DNA from: G963663315 sp963665165
GTDB lineage: Bacteria; Pseudomonadota; Gammaproteobacteria; Arenicellales; Poriferihabitantaceae
DNA length: 64,000 bases
Assembly (NCBI GenBank): GCA_963665165.1
Contig: OY761989.1
Span: 2,294,001-2,358,000, forward strand
Direction: 5' to 3'
Positions within the stretch are counted from its first letter, which is position 1. Every line of letters begins with the position of its first letter. This document shows, in pieces, positions 8,342 through 17,194 of this stretch. A program made the translations under genes and the position numbers. The notes beneath the pieces were generated by a model that made no database searches, was not told the DNA's origin, and saw nothing but the letters and a program-made list of their open reading frames with translations.

Positions 8342-9502
8342 TTATCCGCCATACTCCCTTAACAGTGAACGGGAAATAATATGCCGCTGGATTTCCGAAG
8401 TACCGTCCCAGATACGGTCCAGACGCGCATCCCGCCACATTCTCTCGATCGGGAGATCTTCCATCAGCCCCATACCTCCATAGATCTGGATGGTATTGTC
8501 GGCGGCCCGCCCTACCGCCTCCGAAGCGAACAGCTTGGCCATCGCGGCATCCACATTACGCATCACCCCCCGGTCCGCCTTGTCCGCCGCATCCATCACC
8601 AGCAGGTCGGCGGCTTTCAACTCTACCATCATGTCCGCGAGTTTGAACGAAGTCCCCTGGAATTTTCCGATTGGCTGGCCGAACTGTTTCCTCTGGGCCG
8701 CCCAGCCCGCCGCAAGATCAAGCAAACGCTCCATCCGGCCGCAAGCGGCGGCGGCGACCCATACCCGTCCCATCCTCAACCACTCGTCCGCCAGTTCCAG
8801 ACCCTTGTGCTCCTCGCCCAGAATCTTGCTCTCATGCACCCGGCAATGGTCAAAAACAAGCTGCCAGGTATGATAAGCGCGCTGTGCCGCACAGCGTGGC
8901 CCGCGTTCGATCGCAAAGCCCGGCAGACCCGCGTCGACCAGGAATCCGGTCACCAGTTTGCGTTCCCCGCGAGGACTCCCGGTCACGCCGGTCTGCGCGA
9001 ACAGAATCGCAAAATCCGGTTTTACCGGACTGCTGATGAAATGCTTGCTGCCGTTGATTACAAATTCACTGCCGACCCGTTCCGCCCTGGTCTGCATCGA
9101 CAGGATGTCGGAACCGGCGCCGGGTTCAGTCAATGCGAAAACCTCTTTCTTCTCCCCGGTCACGCAAGGTTTCAGATATTCGTCGATCTGCTCGTCCTTG
9201 CAGCACATCAGGATCTCGGACGGACGATGCAGGTAGCCGTGCAACCCGTAAATGGTCTTTCCCAGTTCCCTCTCGAACAGGGCCAGGGATTTGTAATCCA
9301 GCCCACCCCCGCCGATTGATTCCGGCAGGTTCGGAGCATAAAAGCCCATCTCGATCGCCCTGCGCTTGATATGGGAACCCAGTTCCTCCGGGACTTCCCC
9401 GGTCCGGTCAACCTCCGCCTCATGGGGTTCGAGTTCCTGTTCCCGGAACGCGCGAACCGAATCCACCAGCAACCGTTGTTCTTCAGTCAGGGGATAATCC
9501 AT
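8342..9502 (-). CDS. Acyl-CoA dehydrogenase
   Basis: A 386-residue FAD-dependent acyl-CoA dehydrogenase of normal length. Family segments include FALTEPGAGSDILSMQT, GSKHFISSP and the C-terminal IYGGMGLMEDLPIERMWRDARLDRIWDGTSEIQR. At the position where most members carry the catalytic glutamate (Y-E-G-T) this protein has Asp366 (W-D-G-T), a substitution seen in some subfamilies. It could desaturate, or work in reverse on, a C4 betaine-CoA thioester such as gamma-butyrobetainyl-CoA, given CaiD across the divergent intergenic region. The ATG at 9502 is preferred; GTG at 9508 would add two residues. The CoA ligase follows nine bases downstream. Confidence 0.88.
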   Translation of the reverse strand: MDYPLTEEQRLLVDSVRAFREQELEPHEAEVDRTGEVPEELGSHIKRRAIEMGFYAPNLPESIGGGGLDYKSLALFERELGKTIYGLHGYLHRPSEILMCCKDEQIDEYLKPCVTGEKKEVFALTEPGAGSDILSMQTRAERVGSEFVINGSKHFISSPVKPDFAILFAQTGVTGSPRGERKLVTGFLVDAGLPGFAIERGPRCAAQRAYHTWQLVFDHCRVHESKILGEEHKGLELADEWLRMGRVWVAAAACGRMERLLDLAAGWAAQRKQFGQPIGKFQGTSFKLADMMVELKAADLLVMDAADKADRGVMRNVDAAMAKLFASEAVGRAADNTIQIYGGMGLMEDLPIERMWRDARLDRIWDGTSEIQRHIISRSLLREYGG

Positions 9503-9718
9503 GGTCACAACCGATCGGTCTCGATGCTCTTTTTGATTCTGTTCAATATGGACAAGGCGCCGGTTTCGCCTCCAGGGAACCGGTTCCAGTCATCTGGTTG
9601 CCATTTATACCGGATTTTCACCAGGATAGGAATACGCCCGATTCCCCGTGAAGCCAGCATCCCCCACGCCCAACCGTCGGCAGGAACACAGCCTTGCCTG
9701 TCCGCAGCCGAAGAGCGG

Positions 9719-9748
9719 TTGCGGAAACCGTCCAATCCCGCTTAGACT
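9719..9748 (+). promoter_or_regulatory. Possible sigma-70-like promoter of the caiD operon
   Basis: TTGCGG (9719-9724) and TAGACT (9743-9748) are separated by 18 bases and lie 33 bases before the caiD-like start codon. The match to consensus is moderate, and no operator is evident. The rest of the 280-base divergent interval shows no convincing gene; a 76-codon minus-strand frame in it lacks recognisable features. Confidence 0.35.
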
Positions 9749-9781
9749 AGCGTATCCTGTATCCAGAAATCCAAACCGAAC

Positions 9782-10594
9782 ATGACCGGGAATAACCAGG
9801 ACATCATCACTGTCGAAAATGGACAGGTTTTCGAAATTACCATCAACCGCCCGAAGGTCAACGCGATCGACACGCCGACCAGCCGCAGGATGGGGGAGGC
9901 GTTTGTCTATTTTCGGGATAACCCGGAACTGAAAGTCTGCATCATCACCGCCGCCGGTGAGAAAATCTTCTCCGCCGGCTGGGACCTGAAGGCGCTCGAC
10001 AGCGGCGATATCAGCCTGTCGAACTGGTGGGAAGGGGAAGACGCCAGCCTGGGCGGCTTCGCTGGCATCACCGAGATCTGGGATCTGAACAAACCCGTGA
10101 TCGCGGCTTTGAACGGACTGACCATTGGCGGGGGGTTTGAAATTGCGCTGGCGTGCGATTTGATCATTGCCGCCGAACAGGTTGAATTCGCATTGCCCGA
10201 GCTGCCGCTCGGCATCATTCCCGATGCCGGCGCGATCCAGCGCCTGCCGCGCCGGATTCCGTACAACATCGCACTTGAAATGCTGTATTTCGGCAGGAGG
10301 ATGCCGGCTCGCGAAGCGGCCGGCTACGGGTTGGTCAACAAAATTGTCCCGGCCGACCGACTCCTGCCCACCGCCCGTGAATGGGCAAGCCGGTTAACGG
10401 ATGTCGCCCCTCTCGCCCTGCAATCGATCAAGGAAGTCCTGCGCGCCATCGACGGAGAGAGCATCCGCGATTCATTCGACAGGATGCGCAACGATGACCT
10501 GCCTTTCTACCGGGAAATGCTGCGCTCCAACGATGCCGGAGAAGGGGTCAAGGCTTTTGTCGAAAAGCGCAACCCCGACTTCAAGGGCAAATAG
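9782..10594 (+). CDS. caiD: CaiD-like crotonobetainyl-CoA hydratase (enoyl-CoA hydratase family)
   Basis: A 270-residue crotonase-fold protein that resembles E. coli CaiD along its whole length: INRPKVNAIDTPTSRRMGEAF, AGEKIFSAGWDLKAL, GGFAGITEIWDLNKPVIAALNG and the ending EKRNPDFKGK. The oxyanion-hole segments SAGWDLKA and NGLTIGGGFE are intact, as are the acidic positions of LPELPLGIIPDAG. It would interconvert L-carnitinyl-CoA and crotonobetainyl-CoA. It heads an operon with carnitine dehydrogenase 21 bases downstream, which strongly supports a carnitine role. A general enoyl-CoA hydratase is the fallback reading. Confidence 0.85.
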   Translation: MTGNNQDIITVENGQVFEITINRPKVNAIDTPTSRRMGEAFVYFRDNPELKVCIITAAGEKIFSAGWDLKALDSGDISLSNWWEGEDASLGGFAGITEIWDLNKPVIAALNGLTIGGGFEIALACDLIIAAEQVEFALPELPLGIIPDAGAIQRLPRRIPYNIALEMLYFGRRMPAREAAGYGLVNKIVPADRLLPTAREWASRLTDVAPLALQSIKEVLRAIDGESIRDSFDRMRNDDLPFYREMLRSNDAGEGVKAFVEKRNPDFKGK

Positions 10595-10615
10595 AAATCA
10601 TCAACCGGAAATGCC

Positions 10616-11587
10616 ATGCTGAATCAACCCCCGGACGCGGTTAAAAACATCACCTGCCTCGGCGCCGGCCCGATTGGCGGCGGCTGGACGGCCTGGTTCC
10701 TTTCCCGCGGTTACCGGGTCACGACCTGGCTGCACGACGAATCGGAGACAGACGCGCTGGAACGCTTGCTCCAGACCGCGTGGACCAGTTTGACGGAGCT
10801 CGGTCTGGGTCCGCAGGCCAGCCTGGATCATTTCAAATCGACGACTTCTCTGGAAGAAGCGGTGGCCGAAGCGGAATTCATCCAGGAGAGCATACCGGAA
10901 TCGCTCGATCTGAAACAGGGGCTGTACCAGACCCTCGGTGATATGGCGCATCCCGATGTGGTCATTGCATCCAGCACATCCGGACTGTCCATGACCGACA
11001 TTCAGGCCAGGTGCGCCACCCCGGAACGCACTATAGTCGCCCACCCGTTCAACCCGCCTTACCTGCTGCCACTGGTCGAAATGATCGGCGGGAAGAAAAC
11101 CGCCGCCCGCGCCGTCACCTGGAGCGAACAGTTCTACCGGGCAGCCGGAAAGTCTCCTCTGGTGATGAAAAAGGAAGTGCCCGGCTTTATCGCCACCCGG
11201 CTGCAGGAAGCGATCTGGCGTGAAGCGCTGCACATGGTGGCCAATGGCGAAGCCACGGTCGAACAAATCGATCAGGCGGTCGTCAACGGGCCCGGGCCGA
11301 GGTGGGCCCTGATGGGGCCTTGCGAAATATTCCATGTGGGCGGGGGCGAAGGCGGCATGGCCTACTGCCTGGATCAATTCGGCCCCGCGCTGAAACTGCC
11401 GTGGAGCCGCCTGGCCGCCCCGGAACTGACCGGGGACTTGAGGAACCGGATGGTCGAAGGCTGCGAAGCAATGTGTGGAGGGGCGGATTTCGCGGCGTTG
11501 AGCCGGAAAATGAACCAGGGCCTGGTGGAAATTGCCAGAATGAAACTCGAATCCTCAACCCGGCGGGAACCAGAGATTGTCAGTTGA
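10616..11587 (+). CDS. cdhA: L-carnitine 3-dehydrogenase
   Basis: A 323-residue NAD-dependent 3-hydroxyacyl-CoA-dehydrogenase-type enzyme. It has the Rossmann motif GAGPIGGGW near the N-terminus and segments characteristic of the carnitine dehydrogenase branch: FIQESIPESLDLK, SSTSGL, HPFNPPYLLPLVE, KEVPGFIATRLQEAIWREALH and QFGPALKLPW. It oxidises L-carnitine to 3-dehydrocarnitine. The next step is expected to be carried out by the DUF849-type cleavage enzyme at 18973-19857. The CaiD-like gene lies immediately upstream. Lambda-crystallin-type or other hydroxyacyl dehydrogenases are less likely given these segments. Confidence 0.87.
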   Translation: MLNQPPDAVKNITCLGAGPIGGGWTAWFLSRGYRVTTWLHDESETDALERLLQTAWTSLTELGLGPQASLDHFKSTTSLEEAVAEAEFIQESIPESLDLKQGLYQTLGDMAHPDVVIASSTSGLSMTDIQARCATPERTIVAHPFNPPYLLPLVEMIGGKKTAARAVTWSEQFYRAAGKSPLVMKKEVPGFIATRLQEAIWREALHMVANGEATVEQIDQAVVNGPGPRWALMGPCEIFHVGGGEGGMAYCLDQFGPALKLPWSRLAAPELTGDLRNRMVEGCEAMCGGADFAALSRKMNQGLVEIARMKLESSTRREPEIVS

Positions 11588-11605
11588 GGAGTACAGGTCT
11601 ATAAT
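11577..11605 (+). promoter_or_regulatory. Strong sigma-70-like promoter before the ABC importer genes
   Basis: TTGTCA (11577-11582), a 17-base spacer and a perfect TATAAT (11600-11605). The -35 box overlaps the last codons of the carnitine dehydrogenase gene. It gives the substrate-binding-protein gene its own promoter about 95 bases before its start codon. Confidence 0.7.
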
Positions 11606-11700
11606 CCGCCCTGAAGCATCTGTAAACAAAAACAGGATAATCACCACCCGGATCATGCCCCGGGTGCATCGTAATTCGTCTTTCCAGGAGAAATACAACC

Positions 11701-13299
11701 ATGAGTGTAGAAAACGAAATCAGAAAATTGCAAAAGCAGGTCTCGGAAAACCAGATGAGCCGTCGTCGCTTCATGCAGGGCGCAATGGCGCTTGGCGTAG
11801 GCGCAATGGCGCCGTCGCTTTACAGTGAAGCAGCCAGGGCGGCGCCCAAGGTAGGCGGGGTTTACCGGATGGGTCTGGGCGGCGCCAACACCGGGGATTC
11901 CATGAACCCGGACAACAACGGCGACACCTTCATGATCAACCTGAACCAGGGTATCGTGCGCAACCCCCTGGTTGAAGTCAATGCCTACGGGCAGGCCGTC
12001 CCGGAACTCGCGGAAACGCTCGAACCTTCCGCCGATGCTTCCGTTTGGCGGGTCAAACTGAAAAAGGGTATTGAATTCCATAGCGGGAAATCCCTGACCA
12101 TGGATGACGTCATCGCTTCGATCGAACATCATCGCGGCGAAAATTCCACATCTGACGCCAAATCGGTGGCTGAGTCTCTGGGCGCCCTTTCAAAGGATGG
12201 CGACACTTTGGTATTCACCCTGGAAAGCGGCAATGCCGACTTCGCCTACCTGCTCAGCGACTATCATATCCTGATTGGCGCGGCGGATGACATGGGTAAT
12301 ATCGACTGGGCATCCGGCGACGGCACCGGCCCATACAGTCTGGTCGAGTTTGAACCCGGTGTGCGGGCAACGGCAAAACGGAATCCGAACTACTTCAAGG
12401 AAAACGAAGGCAACTTCGATGAAGTGCACATCACCGCAATCAACGATACCGCCGCCCGGATGAACTCCATGGTGACCGGCCAGGTCGATGCGATTGCGCG
12501 TTGTGACCTCAAAACCGCCGGCCTGCTGGAGAAAAAGCCCGATGTCGATGTGCTCCAGGTTTCCGCCACCAAGCACTTCACTTACCCGATGGATGTGCGG
12601 GTTGCGCCTTTCAGCGATAACAATGTGCGTCTGGCGCTGAAATACGGCATGGACCGCCAGGGCTTCGTCGATACTGTTCTGCGCGGTTACGGTTCGGTTG
12701 GCAACGACCACCCCATCGCCTCGACCCAGAATTACCATGCGTCCGACCTGCCTCAACGTCAATACGATATCGACAAGGCCAAATGGCATCTGAAACAGGC
12801 CGGTTACGAGAGCCTGGATCTGGAACTGTCGGCAGCCGACGCCGCATTTGGCGGCGCCGTGGAAGCATCGGAACTGTACGCCGAAGCGCTGCGTCCGGCT
12901 GGCGTCAATCTGACTGTCAAACGGGTATCTCCGGACGGCTATTGGGATAATGTCTGGATGAATGTGCCGTGGTCGGCATGCTACTGGAGCGGTCGACCGA
13001 CTGCCGACTGGATGTTCACCATTGGCTACAAGGCTGGCGGCAACTGGACCGACAGTTTCTGGAATCATGCCCGTTTCGAAGAGTTGCTGGTCATGGGCCG
13101 CGCCGAACTCGACGAAGCGAAGCGAAGGGACATCTATGTTGAAATGCAGACCATCGTCAGTAACGAAGGTGGCGTAATTGTGCCCTGTTTCGCCAACAAC
13201 GTCGATGCCGCTTCCACCGCGCTCGGCCGTCCGGCCAAACTCGCAGCCAACTGGGAACTTGATGGCTCTCGCAGCGCAGCGCGCTGGTGGTTCGCATAA
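11701..13299 (+). CDS. ABC transporter substrate-binding protein, family 5 (peptide/nickel type), Tat-exported
   Basis: A 532-residue extracellular solute-binding protein. The N-terminus carries a twin-arginine motif (SRRRFMQGA, residues 20-28), a hydrophobic stretch and an AxA cleavage region (EAARAAP near 48), so folded export by Tat is likely. The mature part has the SBP_bac_5 layout (ETLEPSADASVWRVKLKKGIEFHSGKSLTMDDV, DGTGPYSLVEFEPG). A good ribosome-binding site (AGGAG) precedes the ATG. Location in the carnitine operon suggests uptake of carnitine or a related betaine, although family 5 proteins usually bind peptides, so the ligand is inferred. Confidence 0.85.
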   Translation: MSVENEIRKLQKQVSENQMSRRRFMQGAMALGVGAMAPSLYSEAARAAPKVGGVYRMGLGGANTGDSMNPDNNGDTFMINLNQGIVRNPLVEVNAYGQAVPELAETLEPSADASVWRVKLKKGIEFHSGKSLTMDDVIASIEHHRGENSTSDAKSVAESLGALSKDGDTLVFTLESGNADFAYLLSDYHILIGAADDMGNIDWASGDGTGPYSLVEFEPGVRATAKRNPNYFKENEGNFDEVHITAINDTAARMNSMVTGQVDAIARCDLKTAGLLEKKPDVDVLQVSATKHFTYPMDVRVAPFSDNNVRLALKYGMDRQGFVDTVLRGYGSVGNDHPIASTQNYHASDLPQRQYDIDKAKWHLKQAGYESLDLELSAADAAFGGAVEASELYAEALRPAGVNLTVKRVSPDGYWDNVWMNVPWSACYWSGRPTADWMFTIGYKAGGNWTDSFWNHARFEELLVMGRAELDEAKRRDIYVEMQTIVSNEGGVIVPCFANNVDAASTALGRPAKLAANWELDGSRSAARWWFA

Positions 13300-13350
13300 T
13301 CTTTACCGATGTGTTTACAGTCCGGTTTTGCAGTTTGACAGTGCAAAACG

Positions 13351-13388
13351 AAAAGGCGGTCAGGAATCCCTGATCGCCTTTTTATTTT
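13351..13388 (+). terminator. Rho-independent terminator/attenuator after the substrate-binding protein
   Basis: Arms 13351-13364 and 13369-13382 pair over 14 base pairs with one G-U pair around the loop AATC, followed by a T-rich tail. It lies between the substrate-binding-protein gene and its permeases and probably reduces read-through, so that more binding protein than membrane subunit is made. Confidence 0.85.
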
Positions 13389-13422
13389 CTGTAAAACCCT
13401 TCAACCCAACCCCCCGCCACGG

Positions 13423-14382
13423 ATGAAAAACCCCCTGTTGCGCATGATCGCCAACCGGATCGGCCTCGGCCTGTTCACCCTGCTGGCGATTTCATTCCTG
13501 ATTACCGTCGGCGTGGAATTGCTTTCCGGCGATGTCTGTACCGCGATCATGGGGCAGATGGCGAGTCCGGAAACGGTCGCTGCCTGCCATGCGAAACTGA
13601 ACCTGGATCGGCCCCTGCTGGTGCGCTATCTGGAATGGTTGTTCAACTTCCTGCAAGGGGATATGGGCAGTTCCCTCGCTAATGAGAGAACCGTCCAGGA
13701 GCTGATCAGCGCCAGAATCGGCAACACGCTCTATCTCGCCGCGCTCTCATCCCTGGTGGCCATTCCCCTCGGGATCGCGTTGGGCGTTGTGGCTGCCCTG
13801 TATCGAAATACCGGGTTTGACCGCGGTATTTCAGTCACCACCCTGAGCGCCATTTCGGTCCCGGATTTTTTCGTGGCCTATATCCTGATGGCCCTGTTCG
13901 CGGTCAAGTTCAGCCTGTTCCCGGCCATTTCAAACGTATCGGAGGATATGGGGTTCTGGGAGCGGTTTTATGTATCAGGACTGCCGGTCTTCACCCTGAC
14001 CCTGATCTCCATCGCGCACCTGATGCGGATGACACGGGCTTCCATCGTCAACCTGCTGGCGAGTCCGTACATCGAAATGGCGAAACTGAAAGGCGTCAAA
14101 CCGGCCAGGATCATCATCAAACATGCCCTGCCCAATGCCTGGGCGCCGATCATCCAGGTCGTCGTCCTCAATATCGCATTCATGGTGGTCGGCGTTGTGA
14201 TCATAGAAGTGGTATTCGTGTATCCCGGCCTGGGGGCGCTGATGGTGGATTCGGTGCAGCTTCGCAACATGCCGGTAGTACGCGCCACTGCAATGATCTT
14301 CGCGGCGGCTTATATCCTGTTGAACCTGCTGGCCGATGTGCTTTCCATCATTGCCAATCCGAGACTGCGGCACCGGAGATAG
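13423..14382 (+). CDS. ABC transporter permease (DppB/OppB type)
   Basis: A 319-residue inner-membrane permease with the BPD_transp_1 fold. It has an N-terminal membrane segment (LGLFTLLAISFLITVGVELL), a periplasmic loop, and five further hydrophobic segments. The cytoplasmic EAA loop is visible as YIEMAKLKGVKPARIIIKHALPNAWAPI. It pairs with the DppC-type permease two bases downstream. The partners are the Tat-exported binding protein upstream and the fused ATPase downstream. Confidence 0.88.
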   Translation: MKNPLLRMIANRIGLGLFTLLAISFLITVGVELLSGDVCTAIMGQMASPETVAACHAKLNLDRPLLVRYLEWLFNFLQGDMGSSLANERTVQELISARIGNTLYLAALSSLVAIPLGIALGVVAALYRNTGFDRGISVTTLSAISVPDFFVAYILMALFAVKFSLFPAISNVSEDMGFWERFYVSGLPVFTLTLISIAHLMRMTRASIVNLLASPYIEMAKLKGVKPARIIIKHALPNAWAPIIQVVVLNIAFMVVGVVIIEVVFVYPGLGALMVDSVQLRNMPVVRATAMIFAAAYILLNLLADVLSIIANPRLRHRR

Positions 14383-14384
14383 GC

Positions 14385-15230
14385 GTGAAAGAAGCGGGCA
14401 TGAAAATACTGGAATACATCGGAGACCTCAACTGGAGCGCCCGGATCGGCTTGTTCATCATTCTGTTTTTCGCGTTCTGCGCCATCTTCGCGCCCTGGCT
14501 GGCCCCCTATGGAGAAAGCGAGATAGTGGGGGATGTGTGGGAACCGATTGGCGGGGAATTCGTGTTCGGCACGGATATCATCGGCAGGGATATGCTGTCC
14601 CGGCTGATTTTCGGGGCGCGCAACACAATCGTACTCGCGCTGTTGACCACAATCTGTTCGTTCACCCTCGGCAGTGTAATGGGGTTCATAGCCGCGACAA
14701 AGGGCGGCATGATCGATCAGGTTCTCAGTCGAATCGTGGACATCATCATATCGGTACCGACGCTGATCTGCGCGTTGATCGTGGTATCCGCTGTCGGCAC
14801 CTCCTTTTTCGTCCTGGCTGTCGTGATCGGCATCATCTACGCCATGCCGGTATACCGTATTGCCAGGGCAGTCGCGATGGACATCGAGGTGATGGACTAT
14901 GTCGAAGCCGCCAGACTGCGCGGCGAAGGCCTGTGGTGGATCATGAAACGGGAGATCCTGCCCAATGCGATGACTCCGCTGGCCGCCGAATTCGGCTTGC
15001 GCTTCTGCTTCGTGTTCCTGCTGATCAGTGGTCTGAGCTTCCTCGGGCTGGGACTGCAACCCCCCCTTGCCGACTGGGGCGCGATGGTTCGCTCCAATTC
15101 CGAAGGGATCGCCTGGGGTTTCCTGCATCCCCTGATACCCGCTTCGTGTATCGCCCTGCTCACCATCGGCATCAACCTGCTGGTCGATTCGCTGGTACAT
15201 AAAGCCAGCGGTTTGCGCGATGAACACTGA
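14385..15230 (+). CDS. ABC transporter permease (DppC/OppC type)
   Basis: A 281-residue permease with six predicted membrane segments and the EAA loop DYVEAARLRGEGLWWIMKREILPNAMTPL. The GTG at 14385 has a GGAG ribosome-binding site ten bases upstream. An ATG at 14400 would shorten the protein by five residues. Two bases separate it from the DppB-type gene, so the two are one transcription unit. It forms the heterodimeric channel of the presumed carnitine/betaine importer. Confidence 0.88.
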   Translation: MKEAGMKILEYIGDLNWSARIGLFIILFFAFCAIFAPWLAPYGESEIVGDVWEPIGGEFVFGTDIIGRDMLSRLIFGARNTIVLALLTTICSFTLGSVMGFIAATKGGMIDQVLSRIVDIIISVPTLICALIVVSAVGTSFFVLAVVIGIIYAMPVYRIARAVAMDIEVMDYVEAARLRGEGLWWIMKREILPNAMTPLAAEFGLRFCFVFLLISGLSFLGLGLQPPLADWGAMVRSNSEGIAWGFLHPLIPASCIALLTIGINLLVDSLVHKASGLRDEH

Positions 15231-15253
15231 GACGCCTGCCCGCGCGACAAGCC

Positions 15254-16900
15254 ATGACTGACCGACTACTGGAAATCCGGGATATCCTGATCGAAGCGGA
15301 GATCGAAGGACAATGGACGCCAATCGTAAACAACCTCTCCATGACCCTGGAGCGCGGAGAAATCGTCGGGTTGATTGGCGAATCCGGCGCCGGGAAATCC
15401 ACTTTCGGCCTCTGCGCCCTGGGCTATACCAAGCCCGGATGCCGGATCGTTTCAGGCTCGATCAAACTGGACGGGATGGAACTGACCGGCCAGCCGGAAT
15501 CGGTCCTGCGGGAGATTCGCGGCAACAAGGTCGCCTATGTGGCGCAAAGCGCCGCCGCGTCATTCAATCCGGCCCACACGCTTCTTGAACAATTTTCCGA
15601 AGCTCCGGTGCAACACGGCAAGATGAAAACCTCCGAGGCGGCCATCCGGGGACGGGAACTTTACAAACAGCTTGATTTGCCTGAACCGGACACCATCGGC
15701 GAAAGATACCCGCACCAGGTCTCCGGCGGGCAGTTGCAAAGGGCGATGACCGCCATGGCGCTCGGCAGCAACCCGGACATCATCATTTTTGACGAGCCCA
15801 CGACGGCTCTGGATGTCACCACCCAGATTGAAGTGCTGTCCGCCATCAAAGAGGCGGTGAAATCGCGCCATGTCGCCGCGATTTACATCACCCACGATCT
15901 GGCCGTTGTCGCACAAATGGCCGACCGCATCATGGTGCTGCGTTACGGTGACCTGATCGAAGAGGGCGATGCCCGTGAAATGCTGGCAAACCCGAAAGAA
16001 GATTATACGCGCCAGTTGCTGGCAGTCCGGTCCCTGCGTGAACAGCGGACTGGAGACGCGCGCGAAGACACTATACTGGAAGTGGAGAATGTGACCGCGC
16101 GCTATCCGGGTACAACGACGGATGTCCTTCAGGACATCCACGTCAAGCTGCAAAAAGGCAAGACAGTCGCAATCGTCGGCGAATCGGGAAGCGGCAAAAG
16201 CACACTGGCCAGAGTGATCACCGGACTGTTGCCGCCGTCCACAGGATCAATCACCTACCGCGGCGAAGTATTGCCCCCGGGCCTCAAGGAAAAGAGCAAG
16301 GAGAACCTCCGCTCCATCCAGATGATTTACCAGATGGCCGATGTGGCGATGAATCCCCGTCAACGAATCCGGGAGATTATTGGCCGCCCCCTGGAGTTCT
16401 ATCACGATATTTCAGGCCAGGCCAACGAAGCGAGAGTGCTCGAATTACTGGAAAAAATTGAAATTCCCGGCAGCTATATGGACCGATACCCGGCCCAGCT
16501 TTCCGGCGGGGAAAAACAGCGTATCTGCATTGCCCGCGCGCTGGCCGCGGAACCGGAACTGATCATCTGCGATGAAGTGACCTCCGCTCTCGACCAGCTG
16601 GTTGCCGAAGGCATCCTGGACCTGCTGCAAAACCTGCAGAATGATCTCAACGTTTCCTATCTGTTCATCACTCACGACCTGGCTACGGTCAAGGCGATTG
16701 CAGATGAAATCGTGGTGATGTACCAGGGCCGGATCGTGGAGCAGGGTCCGAAGAAGGAAATCCTGGAACCGCCCTGGGAAGACTATACGGAGTTGCTACT
16801 GTCTTCGGTCCCGGAAATGGACCCCGACTGGCTCGACGAACTGGTTCAACGACGACTGCGCGGCGAAGCCCCCACCGCCGACACCCTCAGGCAACGATAA
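15254..16900 (+). CDS. ABC transporter ATP-binding protein, DppD-DppF fusion
   Basis: A 548-residue protein with two complete nucleotide-binding domains. The first has Walker A GESGAGKST (42-50), signature VSGGQLQRAM and Walker B IIIFDEP. The second has Walker A GESGSGKST (about 308-316), signature LSGGEKQRIC and Walker B LIICDEV. It replaces the two separate ATPases of Dpp-type systems and completes the importer with the two permeases and the binding protein. It is the last gene of the run. The Walker B ending in V rather than P in the second domain is common in DppF-type domains. Confidence 0.9.
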   Translation: MTDRLLEIRDILIEAEIEGQWTPIVNNLSMTLERGEIVGLIGESGAGKSTFGLCALGYTKPGCRIVSGSIKLDGMELTGQPESVLREIRGNKVAYVAQSAAASFNPAHTLLEQFSEAPVQHGKMKTSEAAIRGRELYKQLDLPEPDTIGERYPHQVSGGQLQRAMTAMALGSNPDIIIFDEPTTALDVTTQIEVLSAIKEAVKSRHVAAIYITHDLAVVAQMADRIMVLRYGDLIEEGDAREMLANPKEDYTRQLLAVRSLREQRTGDAREDTILEVENVTARYPGTTTDVLQDIHVKLQKGKTVAIVGESGSGKSTLARVITGLLPPSTGSITYRGEVLPPGLKEKSKENLRSIQMIYQMADVAMNPRQRIREIIGRPLEFYHDISGQANEARVLELLEKIEIPGSYMDRYPAQLSGGEKQRICIARALAAEPELIICDEVTSALDQLVAEGILDLLQNLQNDLNVSYLFITHDLATVKAIADEIVVMYQGRIVEQGPKKEILEPPWEDYTELLLSSVPEMDPDWLDELVQRRLRGEAPTADTLRQR

Positions 16901-16903
16901 ACA

Positions 16904-17098
16904 GCCCGTCATCTGATTTTTAAAATGCCGTCTACACGGAGCGAATTCTGGAAAACCAGACTGGAACATAATCGCCAACGGGATTCAGAAGTCCGCTCAG
17001 CTCTTTTGGAGTCAGGATGGAGGCTTCTTGTTATCTGGGAGTGTGCCTTGAAGGGAAAAGATTGTACAGGAGAAATAAAGGGAAGGCCGGAAGAGTAG
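16904..17098 (+). pseudogene. Remnant of a Vsr mismatch-repair endonuclease (C-terminal part)
   Basis: Translation from 16904 reads TARHLIFKMPSTRSEFW and continues through KTRLEHNRQRDSEVRSALLESGWRLLVIWECALKG to a TAG at 17096-17098. This matches the second half of Vsr very-short-patch repair endonucleases, whose hallmark is (F-K-x-P-x-T-R-x-E-F-W ... GWRVLVVWECAL). The N-terminal half with the catalytic aspartate and the zinc-binding region is missing: an in-frame TAA, the stop of the ABC ATPase gene, lies at 16898-16900. An ATG at 16925 could give a 57-residue peptide, but it would be inactive. No cytosine methyltransferase gene is nearby. Confidence 0.75.
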
Positions 17099-17194
17099 AA
17101 CGACAGCCCAGGTACAGGCAGTTGCAGTAATCATTCGCCGCGTTTTTCGAGTTCGTCCAACCGCGCTTTCATCGGGTCGGCTGGAGCTTCCGGG

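Noticed and set aside
9505..9735. A 76-codon minus-strand gene upstream of the acyl-CoA dehydrogenase
   Set aside because: No ribosome-binding site, no recognisable motif, and it fills the divergent promoter interval.
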